Positions 7,687 through 16,477 of a DNA stretch of 64,000 nt are shown here, piece by piece. Made by a program: the position numbers and the translations under genes. The notes below the pieces were generated by a model, which was given only the letters and a program-made list of their open reading frames with translations, ran no database searches and was not told the origin of the DNA. The stretch is from CAVWNR01 sp963756525 (lineage in GTDB: Bacteria; Actinomycetota; Actinomycetes; Mycobacteriales; Jatrophihabitantaceae), in NCBI GenBank assembly GCA_963756525.1, contig CAVWNR010000003.1, positions 496,001 to 560,000 of the forward strand, read 5' to 3'. Within the stretch, counting starts at the first letter, position 1. Each line of letters begins with the position of its first letter.

Positions 7687-9387
7687 TCACAATGAGCGGC
7701 TTCGGTAGATCACGAGCAGGGCGATGTCGTCAGTGGTGGGAGTGGCGCCGACGAGCTCGTTCATCACGCTGTGACAGACAGTTTCCGCATGATCAGCTGG
7801 AACGGACGCACGCAGCAGCTGGATACGGTCGCTGATCGGTTCGCTGCGTCGTTCGACGAGGCCGTCGGTGTAGAGGACGAGCGCGCCGCCAGCCGGCAGG
7901 GGGACCGTAGCCGACTCGCGTCGAATGCCCGGCGCGACGCCAAGCGGTGGGCCGATGGGAAGCGGGACGAGCGCCGGGTCGGCGTCCGGGGCGGCGAGGA
8001 TGGGCGGCGGGTGCCCGGCGCAACTGAGCGTGATCCGGTCGAACGGTGGCTTGGCGACGCCGCAGATTACGGTGACCATGGTTCCGAACTCGAAGTGCTG
8101 CATCTTGCGGTCGGCGAGTTCGAGCATCCGTTCAGGAGTGTCGGCGATGAGCGTGTATGCGCGCAGCGCGCTCTTGAGCCGCCCCATGATCACCGCGGCG
8201 TTCAGCCCGTGCCCCGCGACGTCGCCGACAATCACGCAGAGGTCACCGGAGGGCAGGGTGTACGCGTCGTACCAGTCCCCACCGACCATCTGGCTTTCCG
8301 CGGCAACGTAGCGCGCCGCGAACTCCAGCCCGGGAACCCGGGGCATTCGGGTAGGCAGCAGGCTGTGCTCGAGCAGGTTCGCCGCCGCGGCTTCGACCAC
8401 CAGCCGATGAGACTGCAGAGCATTGACCACTCGGCTGGCCGCCGCTTGCAGCAGCTCGGCGTCGGCTGCGGTGAAGTGTTGGTCGCTCAACCGCCCGACA
8501 TGCAGTACGCCGAGGACCCCGCCGGCTCCGTCGTGCAACGGCACGCCAAGCATTGTTCGGATCCCCTTGCGCCACAGGATCGGGTTGACGACGGTGGACG
8601 GATCCACGTGATCGAGCGCCCGAGCCTGACCGGTCGCCGCGATACCGCCGGCGAAACCGCGGCCGATCGGCAGGCGCAGGCCCTGGCGCACCTCTTCCTC
8701 CAAGCCGCGGGCCGCGCGGGCGAGAAGCTCATTGGAGTCGCCGTCACGCAGCAGCACCGCCGCGGTGTCCGCGCTCAGCAATGTGCGGGTGCGGTCCAAC
8801 ACGTCGAGGAGCAACTCGTCGCTCGCCGACCGATCCCCCGCGCCGTCACCGCCGTCGGCATCGCCTGGCAGCCAGGCCAGCGCATCCGCGGCGTCGCGGA
8901 TCTGATCCTCGAGGATTCCCTCCCCCGTTTTCTCGCGTTCCTGCCCGGCAGTGCCGGATTCGCCGAGCGTGCACCGCACGGCGGCGTGCAGCTGCGTCGG
9001 AAACGGAACCAGTGCCCAGACCCGCTTGCCCAGCTCGGCCACTTCGACCCCCCACGAGCTGCTCAACGCCTGCACGATCATCAAGCCGCGCCCGTGGGTA
9101 TCGGTCGGCAACGCGGTCTGCAGTCGCGGCAACTCGGGTGCGTCATCGTGCACCACTATCTGCACGTGGTCACGGTGGGCGGTGAAGGTCACCGTCACGC
9201 GTGAGGTGCTCGCCTGCACGGAATTGGTGACCAGCTCGCTGATCACCAGCCCTGCCGTCTGCGTCACCGTCTCCGAGGCCGCGCCCGGCGGCAGCAACGC
9301 TGACAGCTGATCCACACACAGCTGCCGCGCATTGGTCGGGATCCGCGCGTCGCTCCACCCGAACCGCACCAGCAGCTCCTGGCACAT
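7687..9387 (-). CDS. RsbU/SpoIIE-type PP2C phosphatase with N-terminal anti-sigma kinase-like ATPase and GAF domain
   Basis: About 566 residues in three parts. An HATPase_c_2 (RsbW-like) domain spans about 5-130 (ISELVTNSVQAS and HGRGLMIVQAL are the N- and G-box stretches). A GAF sensor lies at about 185-330, and a SpoIIE phosphatase at about 350-560 with MVGGDWYDAY, VGDVAGHG and LVLYTDGLVERR as metal-binding motifs. Such proteins tune sigma-factor partner switching. I prefer the ATG at 9387 because GAGGGG precedes it; the frame extends to 9462. It is divergent from a STAS protein gene, its likely substrate. Confidence 0.9.
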   Translation of the reverse strand: MCQELLVRFGWSDARIPTNARQLCVDQLSALLPPGAASETVTQTAGLVISELVTNSVQASTSRVTVTFTAHRDHVQIVVHDDAPELPRLQTALPTDTHGRGLMIVQALSSSWGVEVAELGKRVWALVPFPTQLHAAVRCTLGESGTAGQEREKTGEGILEDQIRDAADALAWLPGDADGGDGAGDRSASDELLLDVLDRTRTLLSADTAAVLLRDGDSNELLARAARGLEEEVRQGLRLPIGRGFAGGIAATGQARALDHVDPSTVVNPILWRKGIRTMLGVPLHDGAGGVLGVLHVGRLSDQHFTAADAELLQAAASRVVNALQSHRLVVEAAAANLLEHSLLPTRMPRVPGLEFAARYVAAESQMVGGDWYDAYTLPSGDLCVIVGDVAGHGLNAAVIMGRLKSALRAYTLIADTPERMLELADRKMQHFEFGTMVTVICGVAKPPFDRITLSCAGHPPPILAAPDADPALVPLPIGPPLGVAPGIRRESATVPLPAGGALVLYTDGLVERRSEPISDRIQLLRASVPADHAETVCHSVMNELVGATPTTDDIALLVIYRSRSL

Positions 9388-9518
9388 ACCGCCCCTCAAT
9401 CCAGTCCATTGCGGGGCAGCATCCATCGCCAGCCCGCTGGAACAGACTCCCCGTCCGGCCAACGAACCATGCGCCCGACCGGCAGGCCCGACACTCCACC
9501 GTCCGCTACGCTCGCCCG

Positions 9519-9833
9519 GTGGAGCTGACGACCGAGCGCGATTGCGACACCCTCCGCATGGTCGTCGCGGGAGAGGTCGACCTCGCGACCGGAGACGAGC
9601 TACGGGCCACAGGCATGACGGCCATCGACTACCCCGAGTGCCAGGAAATCACCGTTGACCTGTCCGCGGTCACGTTCATCGACTCCATCGGCATCGGAGT
9701 CCTCGTCGACCTGCACAACGCCGCCAACAAGCTGTCCAAGCACTTCGCGCTGCAGCAACCGTCTGACCGTGTGACGGAATTGCTGAAGCTGGTCGGGCTC
9801 GACTCCTTCTTCACCATCCGCTCGGCTCCATGA
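9519..9833 (+). CDS. STAS-domain anti-sigma factor antagonist
   Basis: 104 residues, GTG start. A single STAS domain of the SpoIIAA/RsbV type. The phosphorylatable serine sits in VTFIDSIGIGVL, the standard D-S-x-G-[IV] motif. In partner switching the unphosphorylated form binds an anti-sigma kinase and frees a sigma factor, while a SpoIIE phosphatase reactivates it. The divergent gene encodes exactly such a phosphatase fused to a kinase-like domain, so the two probably act together. Confidence 0.92.
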   Translation: MELTTERDCDTLRMVVAGEVDLATGDELRATGMTAIDYPECQEITVDLSAVTFIDSIGIGVLVDLHNAANKLSKHFALQQPSDRVTELLKLVGLDSFFTIRSAP

Positions 9834-10134
9834 GGCGGACGAGGATGAGGCTCGACGGTTGGCGAATCCGATCGCGTTGAGTCCGCCGGATAGCTCGAAC
9901 GATCCGCCGACCGACCAGGTTGCTGGACACGGTGTGCTTGACCTCGTAGGTCTGATCGGTGTCGTGGGTGGCGTTCGCCGGATTGTCGAGCGCCTGGTCC
10001 GCGCCCTCGGAATACCGGCGGCGTAGGCGATCGAGCCACCGCCGATGCCGGCGATCGCGAATGCGGGACACGAACGGTTCTTGATGATCGGTGCTGGTGG
10101 CTGCTGCGCGATGCGGCCCGGCGAAAGATCAGCA
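9834..10134. other. 301-bp intergenic stretch, no confident gene
   Basis: The minus strand has an 86-codon frame (9811-10071) that starts ATG and is arginine-rich in its first part. A second minus-strand frame in the same stretch reads AIAGIGGGSIAYA, like a signal-peptide core. The two together could be a frameshifted remnant of a small secreted protein, similar in its leader to the aerolysin-like gene near 62.8 kb. The evidence is weak, and no promoter or repeat stands out. Confidence 0.25.
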
Positions 10135-11451
10135 TCAGAACGGCGGCCGCTCTGCGTCCGCTTCGCCGGTGTGGTCGACGGGCAGTGGCGGCGGCTCGGA
10201 TCGGTAGCGGTGGCCGGTGGGGCTGGTCCAGTTCGAGACGCGGGTGTGCGGGTCGCGGTGCACCGACCAGCCGGCTTCGTGTTTGGCCCGGTGATGTCGC
10301 CGGCAGATGGCGGCGAGGTTCGGTTCGGCGGTGCGCCCGCCGTCGTCGTAGGGCGCCTGGTGGTCGAGGTCGCAGCGGTGCGCCGGGAGGGCGCAGCCGG
10401 GGAAGGTACACGTCTGATCGCGGGCGAGGACGAAGTCGGCCAGGTCGGCCGGCGGCCGGTAGGTGCTGCGGGCGTAGTCGAGCAGCGCCCCGGACAGCGG
10501 GTCGGTGACCAGCCGCCGCCAGATGCCGGTCGGGTCGGCGGCGATCCGCCGCGCCACGGCGGCCGGGATCGGGCCGTACCCGGCCAGCTCGCCGGGCTGC
10601 TCGTCGCAACCGAGCAGGGTGGACAGCGCCACCGTCACCTGGATGCACGGGCGCAGCCCCTGCGAGCGGGGCAGCAGCGGGTCGTGCAGCGCCGCGACAC
10701 CCAGGTCGACCAGCGCGTCGGCGCGGCGCTGATCGGCGGTGCGCTCGTCACCGCGGGCGGTCTCGGCGGCCAGCGCGGTCACCGCGGACATGATCGCCGC
10801 GGCGCCTTCGGCGGGCAGCAGCGCCCACAGCTCGGCCATCCCGTCGCCGACCGGGCGCAGGCTCACCCGCCGCCGCGCCACCCCGTGCTCCCGGCGTTCC
10901 TCGGCCCGGCGCGCGTCGGCGGTCGCCACGGCGCGGGCGACCGAGCGGCGAAACGCCGGCAGGGTCTGCTCGGGCGCCTTGTCCAGCACCGCCGCCTCCA
11001 CGGCCGCCGCGGCGGACTGGTCCAGCCCGGCCACCGCCTCGGCCAGGGTCTCCGCATGCCGCAGGCCGATCGCACCGTCCTCGAGCTTCCGCAGCGTGGC
11101 CGGCAGCCGCAGCGCGCAGGCCACCTCCTCGCGCACCCAGCCGCGCTCCAACGCACCGAGCGCATCATGCGGATCGTCCGGGGCGAGCGGATCGGCCAGC
11201 ATCCCGACCAGGACCCGCTGCTGCACCCCGGCCAGCCAAGCCAGCTGCTTCTCCACGGCCAGCAGCACGTCGACCTGGCCGCCCCGCGACAGCACTCCGA
11301 CATCCAGCCGGGCCAGACCGCCTACCGCCTCACCACCCGGCGCGAGCGCAGCCAGATACGCTGCCGCAGAATCCGGCGCGTCAAGGATCTCAGCGTCGGT
11401 CAGCGGCGGCGGCTCACGTTCCTCGTCGAAGGAATCAATGCCATCGAACAC
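10135..11451 (-). CDS. DUF222/HNH endonuclease family protein (13E12 repeat type), copy 1
   Basis: 438 residues from a GTG start. The DUF222 helical domain fills most of the length. The C-terminal HNH region is CTFPGCALPAHRCDLDHQAP then NLAAICRRHHRAKH, with the zinc cysteines and catalytic His/Asn. I chose GTG 11451 because it gives the same length as copy 2 (435 aa) and lies just after a plausible promoter (TCGACA, 18 bp, TACACA). The frame itself runs 82 codons further upstream. These genes are abundant in actinomycetes; their job is unknown, possibly mobile or defence related. A LexA-like box covers the start codon. Confidence 0.9.
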   Translation of the reverse strand: MFDGIDSFDEEREPPPLTDAEILDAPDSAAAYLAALAPGGEAVGGLARLDVGVLSRGGQVDVLLAVEKQLAWLAGVQQRVLVGMLADPLAPDDPHDALGALERGWVREEVACALRLPATLRKLEDGAIGLRHAETLAEAVAGLDQSAAAAVEAAVLDKAPEQTLPAFRRSVARAVATADARRAEERREHGVARRRVSLRPVGDGMAELWALLPAEGAAAIMSAVTALAAETARGDERTADQRRADALVDLGVAALHDPLLPRSQGLRPCIQVTVALSTLLGCDEQPGELAGYGPIPAAVARRIAADPTGIWRRLVTDPLSGALLDYARSTYRPPADLADFVLARDQTCTFPGCALPAHRCDLDHQAPYDDGGRTAEPNLAAICRRHHRAKHEAGWSVHRDPHTRVSNWTSPTGHRYRSEPPPLPVDHTGEADAERPPF

Positions 11452-11459
11452 ATGTACGA
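11444..11459 (-). promoter_or_regulatory. LexA (SOS) box-like palindrome at the start of DUF222/HNH copy 1
   Basis: On the minus strand the site reads TCGTACATGTGTTCGA. The actinobacterial/Bacillus-type LexA consensus is TCGAAC N4 GTTCGA, so this is one mismatch off. It overlaps the GTG start just downstream of the putative -10, where bound repressor would block transcription. Confidence 0.6.
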
Positions 11460-11633
11460 TGTGTAGCAGTAGAGCAGCTGTCCTGTCGAGATAATCCCTT
11501 GCAATACAAGGAAGATCTCGCAGCATCCGAAACACGCTTTCCGAGTGCGGCAGCGGCCGGGGGCAAGCACCACCGGGCGTCCGATGACGGCTGCTTCTTG
11601 ATTGATTCCAGAAAGTGGGCCAGACTCTGAAGT

Positions 11634-12194
11634 GTGCCGACGACCGCGGAGTGCGAGCGGATGCTGCGCGGCGCTGCGCTGCGGGTGACGCGTCCACGGG
11701 TGGCGGTGCTGACCGCGGTGCACGATCGTCCGCATGCCGACACGGACTCGATCATCGGTGTGGTGCGTGCGGATCTCGGCGAGGTCTCCCATCAGGCCGT
11801 CTACGACGTACTGCGAGCGCTGACCGCCGCGGGTCTTGTCCGGCGTCTGCAGCCGATGGGCTCAGTCGCGCGCTACGAGGCGCGAGTCGGCGACAACCAC
11901 CACCACGTCGTCTGCCGGTCGTGCGGTGCGATCACCGATGTCGACTGCGCGGTCGGCGAGACCCCGTGCCTGACGGCCGCCGACGACTCGGGCTACGAGA
12001 TCGACGAAGCCGAGGTCACCTACTGGGGCCGATGTCGGGACTGCGTCGCGGCAGCTTCTGTCAGGTCCCGACGATCACGGACGCGCAGCGCTCGACATCC
12101 GCAGGGCAGCACAGCATTGGACGCCGTGCAAAGGTCGAGAACAACCAGCCATCAGAACCAAACAGCGAGACAGGAGATGAACCGTCGTGTCTGA
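11634..12194 (+). CDS. furA: Fur-family regulator FurA, with unusual C-terminal extension
   Basis: GTG start. Residues 1 to about 140 are a full Fur protein: winged-helix DNA-binding domain (RVTRPRVAVLTAV and SHQAVYDVLRALTAAGLVRR), metal-binding HHHVVCRSCG and a closing CRDC. FurA senses iron and peroxide, and in actinomycetes it sits directly upstream of katG and represses it. Here the frame continues about 45 residues past the usual end with a low-complexity Arg/Ser/Gln tail, running 8 bp into katG. The tail is probably a lost stop codon rather than a domain. Confidence 0.92.
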   Translation: MPTTAECERMLRGAALRVTRPRVAVLTAVHDRPHADTDSIIGVVRADLGEVSHQAVYDVLRALTAAGLVRRLQPMGSVARYEARVGDNHHHVVCRSCGAITDVDCAVGETPCLTAADDSGYEIDEAEVTYWGRCRDCVAAASVRSRRSRTRSARHPQGSTALDAVQRSRTTSHQNQTARQEMNRRV

Positions 12195-14367
12195 AAGCGA
12201 AAACCCGGTAATCCCGTCCCCGACCCCGGCGCGGACCCGGCCGAGGACGAACCGGGACTGGTGGCCGAATCAGCCGGACCTCGCGGTCTTGCGCCAGCAC
12301 GGACCGGCCGCCACCCCGATGGGCGATGACTACAACTACGCGGAAGAGTTCAAGGACCTCGACGTCGAAGCGCTCAAGCGGGACATGTTCGAGCTGATGA
12401 AGTCCTCGCAGGACTGGTGGCCGGCCGACTACGGCCACTACGGTCCGCTGTTCATCCGAATGAGCTGGCACTCGGCCGGCACGTACCGCATCCACGACGG
12501 CCGCGGGGGCGGCGGTCAGGGCGCGCAGCGCTTCGCCCCGCTCAGCAGCTGGCCGGACAACGCGAGCCTCGACAAGGCCCGCCGGCTGCTCTGGCCGATC
12601 AAGAAGAAGTACGGCCGGAAGCTCTCCTGGGCAGATCTGATCATCTTTGCCGGCAACTGTGCCCTGGAGTCGATGGGGTTCAAGACCTTCGGCTTCGGCT
12701 TCGGGCGAGAGGACGTCTGGGAGGCCGACGAGATCTTCTGGGGGTCTGAGGACACGTGGCTCGGCGACGAGCGTTACAGCGGCGACCGCGAGCTCGCCGA
12801 GCCGTTCGGTGCCGTGCAGATGGGCCTGATCTACGTGAACCCGGAGGGGCCGAACGGTGAACCGGATCCGCTGAAGGCCGCGAAGGACATTCGGGAGACC
12901 TTCCGCCGGATGGCGATGAACGACGAGGAGACGTTCGCGCTGATCGCCGGCGGGCACACGTTCGGCAAGACGCACGGGGCGGCGCCCGCCCACTACGTCG
13001 GCCCCGAGCCCGAGGCTGCCCCCATCGAGCAGATGGGTCTCGGCTGGAAGAACACGTTCGGGACCGGCAAGGGCAGAGACACCATCACCAGCGGGCTCGA
13101 GGTCGTGTGGACGCCGACGCCGACCAAGTGGGACAACAGCTTCCTCGAGACCCTGTTCGGATTCGAGTGGGAGCTGACCAAGAGCCCCGCCGGCGCCTGG
13201 CAGTACCAAGCGAAGGACCGCGCGGGGGCCGGCACGGTCCCGGACCCGGAAACCAGCGAACCGACGCGACCGCCGACGATGCTCGTGACCGACATCGCGC
13301 TGCGGGTGGACCCGATCTACGAGCCGATCGCGCGCCGCTTCCTGGAGCATCCCGATGAGTTGGCCGATGCCTTCGCCAAGTCGTGGTACAAGCTGATCCA
13401 CCGCGACATGGGGCCGGTCTCGCGGCTGCTCGGCCCATGGGTTGCGCCGCCGCAAGTGTGGCAGGATCCCGTCCCCGCCGTCGATCACGAGCTGATCGGG
13501 GACCAGGACATCGCCGCGCTCAAGAGCAAGATCCTCGCGTCCGGGCTGTCGATCCCGCAGCTGGTCCGCACCGCGTGGGCGTCTGCGGCGAGCTTCCGCG
13601 GCACCGACAAGCGCGGCGGGGCGAACGGAGCACGTATCCGACTCGCGCCGCAGAAAGACTGGGAGATCAACGAGCCGACCGAACTGGCCAAGGTGCTGCA
13701 GACGCTCGAGCAGATCCAGCAGGACTACAACCTGTCGCAGTCCGGTGGCAAGAAGGTCTCGCTCGCTGACGTGATCGTCCTCGGCGGGTGCGCGGCGGTC
13801 GAGCAAGCGGCGAGGAACGCCGGGCACGACGTCACCGTCCCGTTCGCGCCGGGGCGCAGCGACGCCTCGCAGGAGCAGACCGACGTCGACTCATTCGCTG
13901 TGCTCGAGCCGAAGTTCGACGGGTTCCGCAATTACCTCCGCGCCGGAGAGAAGTTGTCACCGGAGACTCTGCTGGTCGAGCGGGCCAACATGTTGCGGCT
14001 GACCCCCCCGGAGATGGCGGCGCTGGTCGGCGGCATGCGGGTGCTGAATGCCAACTTCGGACAGTCCGAGCTCGGTGTCCTCACCGACCGGCCGGAGACG
14101 CTGACCAACGACTTCTTCGTGAACCTGTGCGACATGGGCACCGAGTGGAAGGTGTCCTCGACGGAGAACGTGTACGAGGGTCGGGATCGCGCCACAGGCG
14201 AACTGAGGTGGACCGCCACCGCCGCCGACCTGGTCTTCGGTTCGAACTCCCAGCTCCGCGCCCTCTCCGAGGCATACGCGTGCGACGACGCGGACGGGAC
14301 GTTCGTGCGCGATTTCGTGGCCGCGTGGGACAAGGTGATGAACCTCGATCGGTTCGACCTCAGCTGA
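12187..14367 (+). CDS. katG: Catalase-peroxidase KatG
   Basis: 726 residues, the normal length. Removes hydrogen peroxide as catalase and peroxidase, using heme. Distal site FIRMSWHSAGTYR (Arg91, Trp94, His95) and proximal heme ligand IAGGHTFGKTHGA (His257) are present. The Met-Tyr-Trp crosslink residues are Trp94, Tyr216 (GLIYVNPEGPNG) and Met242 (RRMAMNDEET). The second, non-heme half is complete. GTG start with AGGAG 10 bp upstream, overlapping the furA frame, so the two are an operon under FurA control. Confidence 0.98.
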   Translation: MSESENPVIPSPTPARTRPRTNRDWWPNQPDLAVLRQHGPAATPMGDDYNYAEEFKDLDVEALKRDMFELMKSSQDWWPADYGHYGPLFIRMSWHSAGTYRIHDGRGGGGQGAQRFAPLSSWPDNASLDKARRLLWPIKKKYGRKLSWADLIIFAGNCALESMGFKTFGFGFGREDVWEADEIFWGSEDTWLGDERYSGDRELAEPFGAVQMGLIYVNPEGPNGEPDPLKAAKDIRETFRRMAMNDEETFALIAGGHTFGKTHGAAPAHYVGPEPEAAPIEQMGLGWKNTFGTGKGRDTITSGLEVVWTPTPTKWDNSFLETLFGFEWELTKSPAGAWQYQAKDRAGAGTVPDPETSEPTRPPTMLVTDIALRVDPIYEPIARRFLEHPDELADAFAKSWYKLIHRDMGPVSRLLGPWVAPPQVWQDPVPAVDHELIGDQDIAALKSKILASGLSIPQLVRTAWASAASFRGTDKRGGANGARIRLAPQKDWEINEPTELAKVLQTLEQIQQDYNLSQSGGKKVSLADVIVLGGCAAVEQAARNAGHDVTVPFAPGRSDASQEQTDVDSFAVLEPKFDGFRNYLRAGEKLSPETLLVERANMLRLTPPEMAALVGGMRVLNANFGQSELGVLTDRPETLTNDFFVNLCDMGTEWKVSSTENVYEGRDRATGELRWTATAADLVFGSNSQLRALSEAYACDDADGTFVRDFVAAWDKVMNLDRFDLS

Positions 14368-14414
14368 GTCGCATGTGACAGGCCGACACGACGAATACGC
14401 GCCCGGGTTGACGG

Positions 14415-14987
14415 CTAGTGCACGGCAAGGAAGTCGAGCACCCGGCGGGTGAGCAGCCGGGTGGCCTCCGCGTCGTAAGAGGGCAGCGAGGAGTCGGCGA
14501 ACAGGTGCTGGTTACCGGGATAGCGGAGTAGCTCGGCGTCGGCGGCCTGGGCGACGAGTTCGCGGGCGGCGTCGAGGTCGCCCTCGTCGACGAACAATGG
14601 ATCGTCCTGCATGGCGTGGATCTGGACGGCGACGCCGTCCGGCCACGAGCCGAACGACGACGCCGGCACGCACCCGGAGATGAGCAGCGCGCCGCGGGCG
14701 CCCGGCCGGGTCTGCGCCAGTCCCTGGGCCGGGACCACGCCGAGCGAAATCCCGGCGTAGACCAGCGCGTCGGGAAGCCCGTCTGCGCAACGCACGCCGC
14801 GCTCGACGATCTCGTCGAAGCCGACCTGTTCCAGATACTCCTGCCCGTCGGCGATGCTGTCGAACGTGCGCTGGTCGAACAGGTCAGGAGTGTGCACGGT
14901 ATGTCCGGCGCCGCGGAGCTGGTCGGCGAAGGCGACGACACCCGCGGTGAGACCCTGCACATGGTGGAACAGCAATACCTCGGCCAT
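14415..14987 (-). CDS. Dienelactone hydrolase family alpha/beta hydrolase
   Basis: 190 residues, start ATG 14987 (MAEVLLFHHVQG) with GGAAGG upstream. The nucleophile elbow reads AGISLGV, so a serine takes the place of the cysteine used in classic dienelactone hydrolase. An acid (DDPLFVDEGDL) and histidine (YPGNQHLF) complete the triad. Substrate unknown. It is transcribed divergently from an ArsR-like regulator 72 bp away, which may control it. Confidence 0.88.
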   Translation of the reverse strand: MAEVLLFHHVQGLTAGVVAFADQLRGAGHTVHTPDLFDQRTFDSIADGQEYLEQVGFDEIVERGVRCADGLPDALVYAGISLGVVPAQGLAQTRPGARGALLISGCVPASSFGSWPDGVAVQIHAMQDDPLFVDEGDLDAARELVAQAADAELLRYPGNQHLFADSSLPSYDAEATRLLTRRVLDFLAVH

Positions 14988-15059
14988 CGGTGGTCTGTCC
15001 TTCCGCGAGACCATGTCCTGATCCGCTCCAACGATCCAATAGTTTAGAATGCTCGAATT

Positions 15060-15704
15060 ATGTCGGTCAATAGCGGTGTGCCGGACTACGACCTACCGGA
15101 GCTGGTCGTGGTAACCGAACCTGTACAGCTGCGCGCCCTCGCCGACCCGTTGCGGCTTACTCTGCTCGACCTAGCGCTCGAACGGGCCGCTACCGTGAAG
15201 GAGTTCGCCGCCGCGGTCGGCCGCCCACACAGCACGGTCGCCCATCACGTTGACGTCCTCGTCAACGCTCGGCTGCTCCGGGTTGTGCGTACCCGGCGGG
15301 TGCGGGCGATCGAGGAGCGCTACTACGGGCGCATCGCCCGCACCATCTATGTCGGCGCGGTCACCCGACCAGCGGACCAGCCGCTCGCCGCCGGCCTGAA
15401 CCGCCTCTCCACGGCAGCGGCCGAATCCGCCGCGGCGCATCGCGACGACGACCTGCGCGCGCTCCTGCACCATGCCCGGATCCCGAGGCATCAGGTCGTG
15501 CAGTTCTGGTCACGCGTACAGGCGCTCGCCCGAGAGTTCGCCCAGATTCCCCGCGACGGGGACACCGTCTACGGGTTCGTCGCCGGCCTCTACCCCACCG
15601 AACACCCGACCCTGCCTGTGCCGACCGCGACGGCACAATCACGTCCGCCGCGCGACCGAAGCGCAGCGCGGCGAAAGGCAGCGTCCACCAGCCGACAGCG
15701 CTAG
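15060..15704 (+). CDS. ArsR-like winged-helix transcriptional regulator
   Basis: 214 residues. The N-terminal winged helix is clear: LRALADPLRLTLLDLALE, VKEFAAAVGRPHSTVAHHVD, then the wing RLLRVVRTRRVRAIEERYYG. The C-terminal 100 residues form a helical region without metal-binding cysteines, so it probably senses something other than metals. The spacer to the divergent hydrolase gene is AT-rich (AATAGTTTAGAAT) and likely holds the operator. Confidence 0.88.
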   Translation: MSVNSGVPDYDLPELVVVTEPVQLRALADPLRLTLLDLALERAATVKEFAAAVGRPHSTVAHHVDVLVNARLLRVVRTRRVRAIEERYYGRIARTIYVGAVTRPADQPLAAGLNRLSTAAAESAAAHRDDDLRALLHHARIPRHQVVQFWSRVQALAREFAQIPRDGDTVYGFVAGLYPTEHPTLPVPTATAQSRPPRDRSAARRKAASTSRQR

Positions 15705-15761
15705 CCGATGCAGCAACGCATGGAGCGTCGGCATTCACCGGTCGGACGTATCGTTCGAGAC

Positions 15762-16208
15762 ATGTGGGCGCGCATTGACGGACTACGGGTTCTGGAGCTG
15801 GGCACGCCGGGAGCGATGCGTCAGCGGCTCAACCAACTGGTCATCGCCCGACGAAAGACCGCCACCGCTGGCCTGCTGAGCAGCGACTATCGAGACGAAG
15901 ACGAGCCACTCGAAAGCGTCGGCGAAGAGCTGGTGCTAGTGGACGATCACACCCAGCCCGTCGCGCGCGTGCAAGTCACGTCGGTGGAGGTGGTGCCGTT
16001 CGGGACCGTCAGCTGGGAGTTCGCCGACGCCGAAGGCGAGGGATTCACCTCGATAGACGACTGGCGCGCCGGCCACCGACGGTTCTGGACGGCCGGCGGC
16101 GAACAGGTGGACGACTCGACCGAGGTCGTGTGCCTACGCTTGCGCCTCGCTAGCAGCGTTACGTCACCGTCGCGGCGAGCGGACGATCGCTCTGCCGGTA
16201 CGCCCTGA
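15762..16208 (+). CDS. ASCH domain protein
   Basis: About 148 residues starting MWARIDGLRVLELGTPG. It has ASCH-superfamily features: KTATAGLL, a beta-barrel ending in VQVTSVEVVPFGTVSWEFAD, then GEGFTSIDDWRAGHRRFW and a final VVCLRLRLA strand. ASCH domains resemble PUA and are thought to bind RNA or nucleosides (some are N4-acetylcytidine amidohydrolases). Start chosen by family pattern; the frame extends 54 bp upstream. Confidence 0.85.
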   Translation: MWARIDGLRVLELGTPGAMRQRLNQLVIARRKTATAGLLSSDYRDEDEPLESVGEELVLVDDHTQPVARVQVTSVEVVPFGTVSWEFADAEGEGFTSIDDWRAGHRRFWTAGGEQVDDSTEVVCLRLRLASSVTSPSRRADDRSAGTP

Positions 16209-16477
16209 CGACGAGCTCGGCGAGTTCGTCCAGGTCCGGCCGGGCGGAGTGGCTGGTGACCACGCCAAGGATCGTTCAGCTCCGAAGGATGGACTGGCCT
16301 TCCCCGGCATTGTGCATTCACGCCTTGACTCTGAGCGGTGGGAGGCGCGACACTCCTCGCGTCTCATGCGCCGATCGACCGGGAGCGGTCGGCGGCGCAT
16401 GGCGCGGCACGTGAGCGGGGGCGCGCGGCGCTCGAGAACTTCAACCGGATTCCATCGCGATGTTGGAGAACTTGCCG
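16209..16477. other. Intergenic stretch, no clear gene
   Basis: 269 bp between the ASCH gene and the sugar kinase. A minus-strand frame of 39 codons (16159-16275) reads VTSHSARPDLDELAELVV, which resembles the last helix of MmcQ/YjbR-type proteins, but it is too short to call. The promoter for the kinase/phosphorylase operon should lie here; no palindrome stands out. Confidence 0.4.

Noticed and set aside
7771..9204. 477-codon plus-strand frame across the SpoIIE phosphatase gene
   Set aside because: Antisense shadow; the minus-strand protein has three recognisable domains over the same bases.
9811..10071. 86-codon minus-strand frame after the STAS gene
   Set aside because: Basic, no family match, overlaps the STAS end, and a better signal-peptide-like reading exists in another frame. 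Listed only as unresolved intergenic DNA.
10045..11466. 473-codon plus-strand frame across DUF222/HNH copy 1
   Set aside because: Antisense shadow of a clear HNH gene; product is Arg/Gly-rich without motifs.
12061..13827. 588-codon open frame antisense to katG
   Set aside because: It mirrors katG codons in a GC-rich genome, has no recognisable domain, and katG is certain.
16159..16275. 39-codon minus-strand piece resembling the end of an MmcQ/YjbR protein
   Set aside because: Too short and only one helix similar; cannot be separated from chance.
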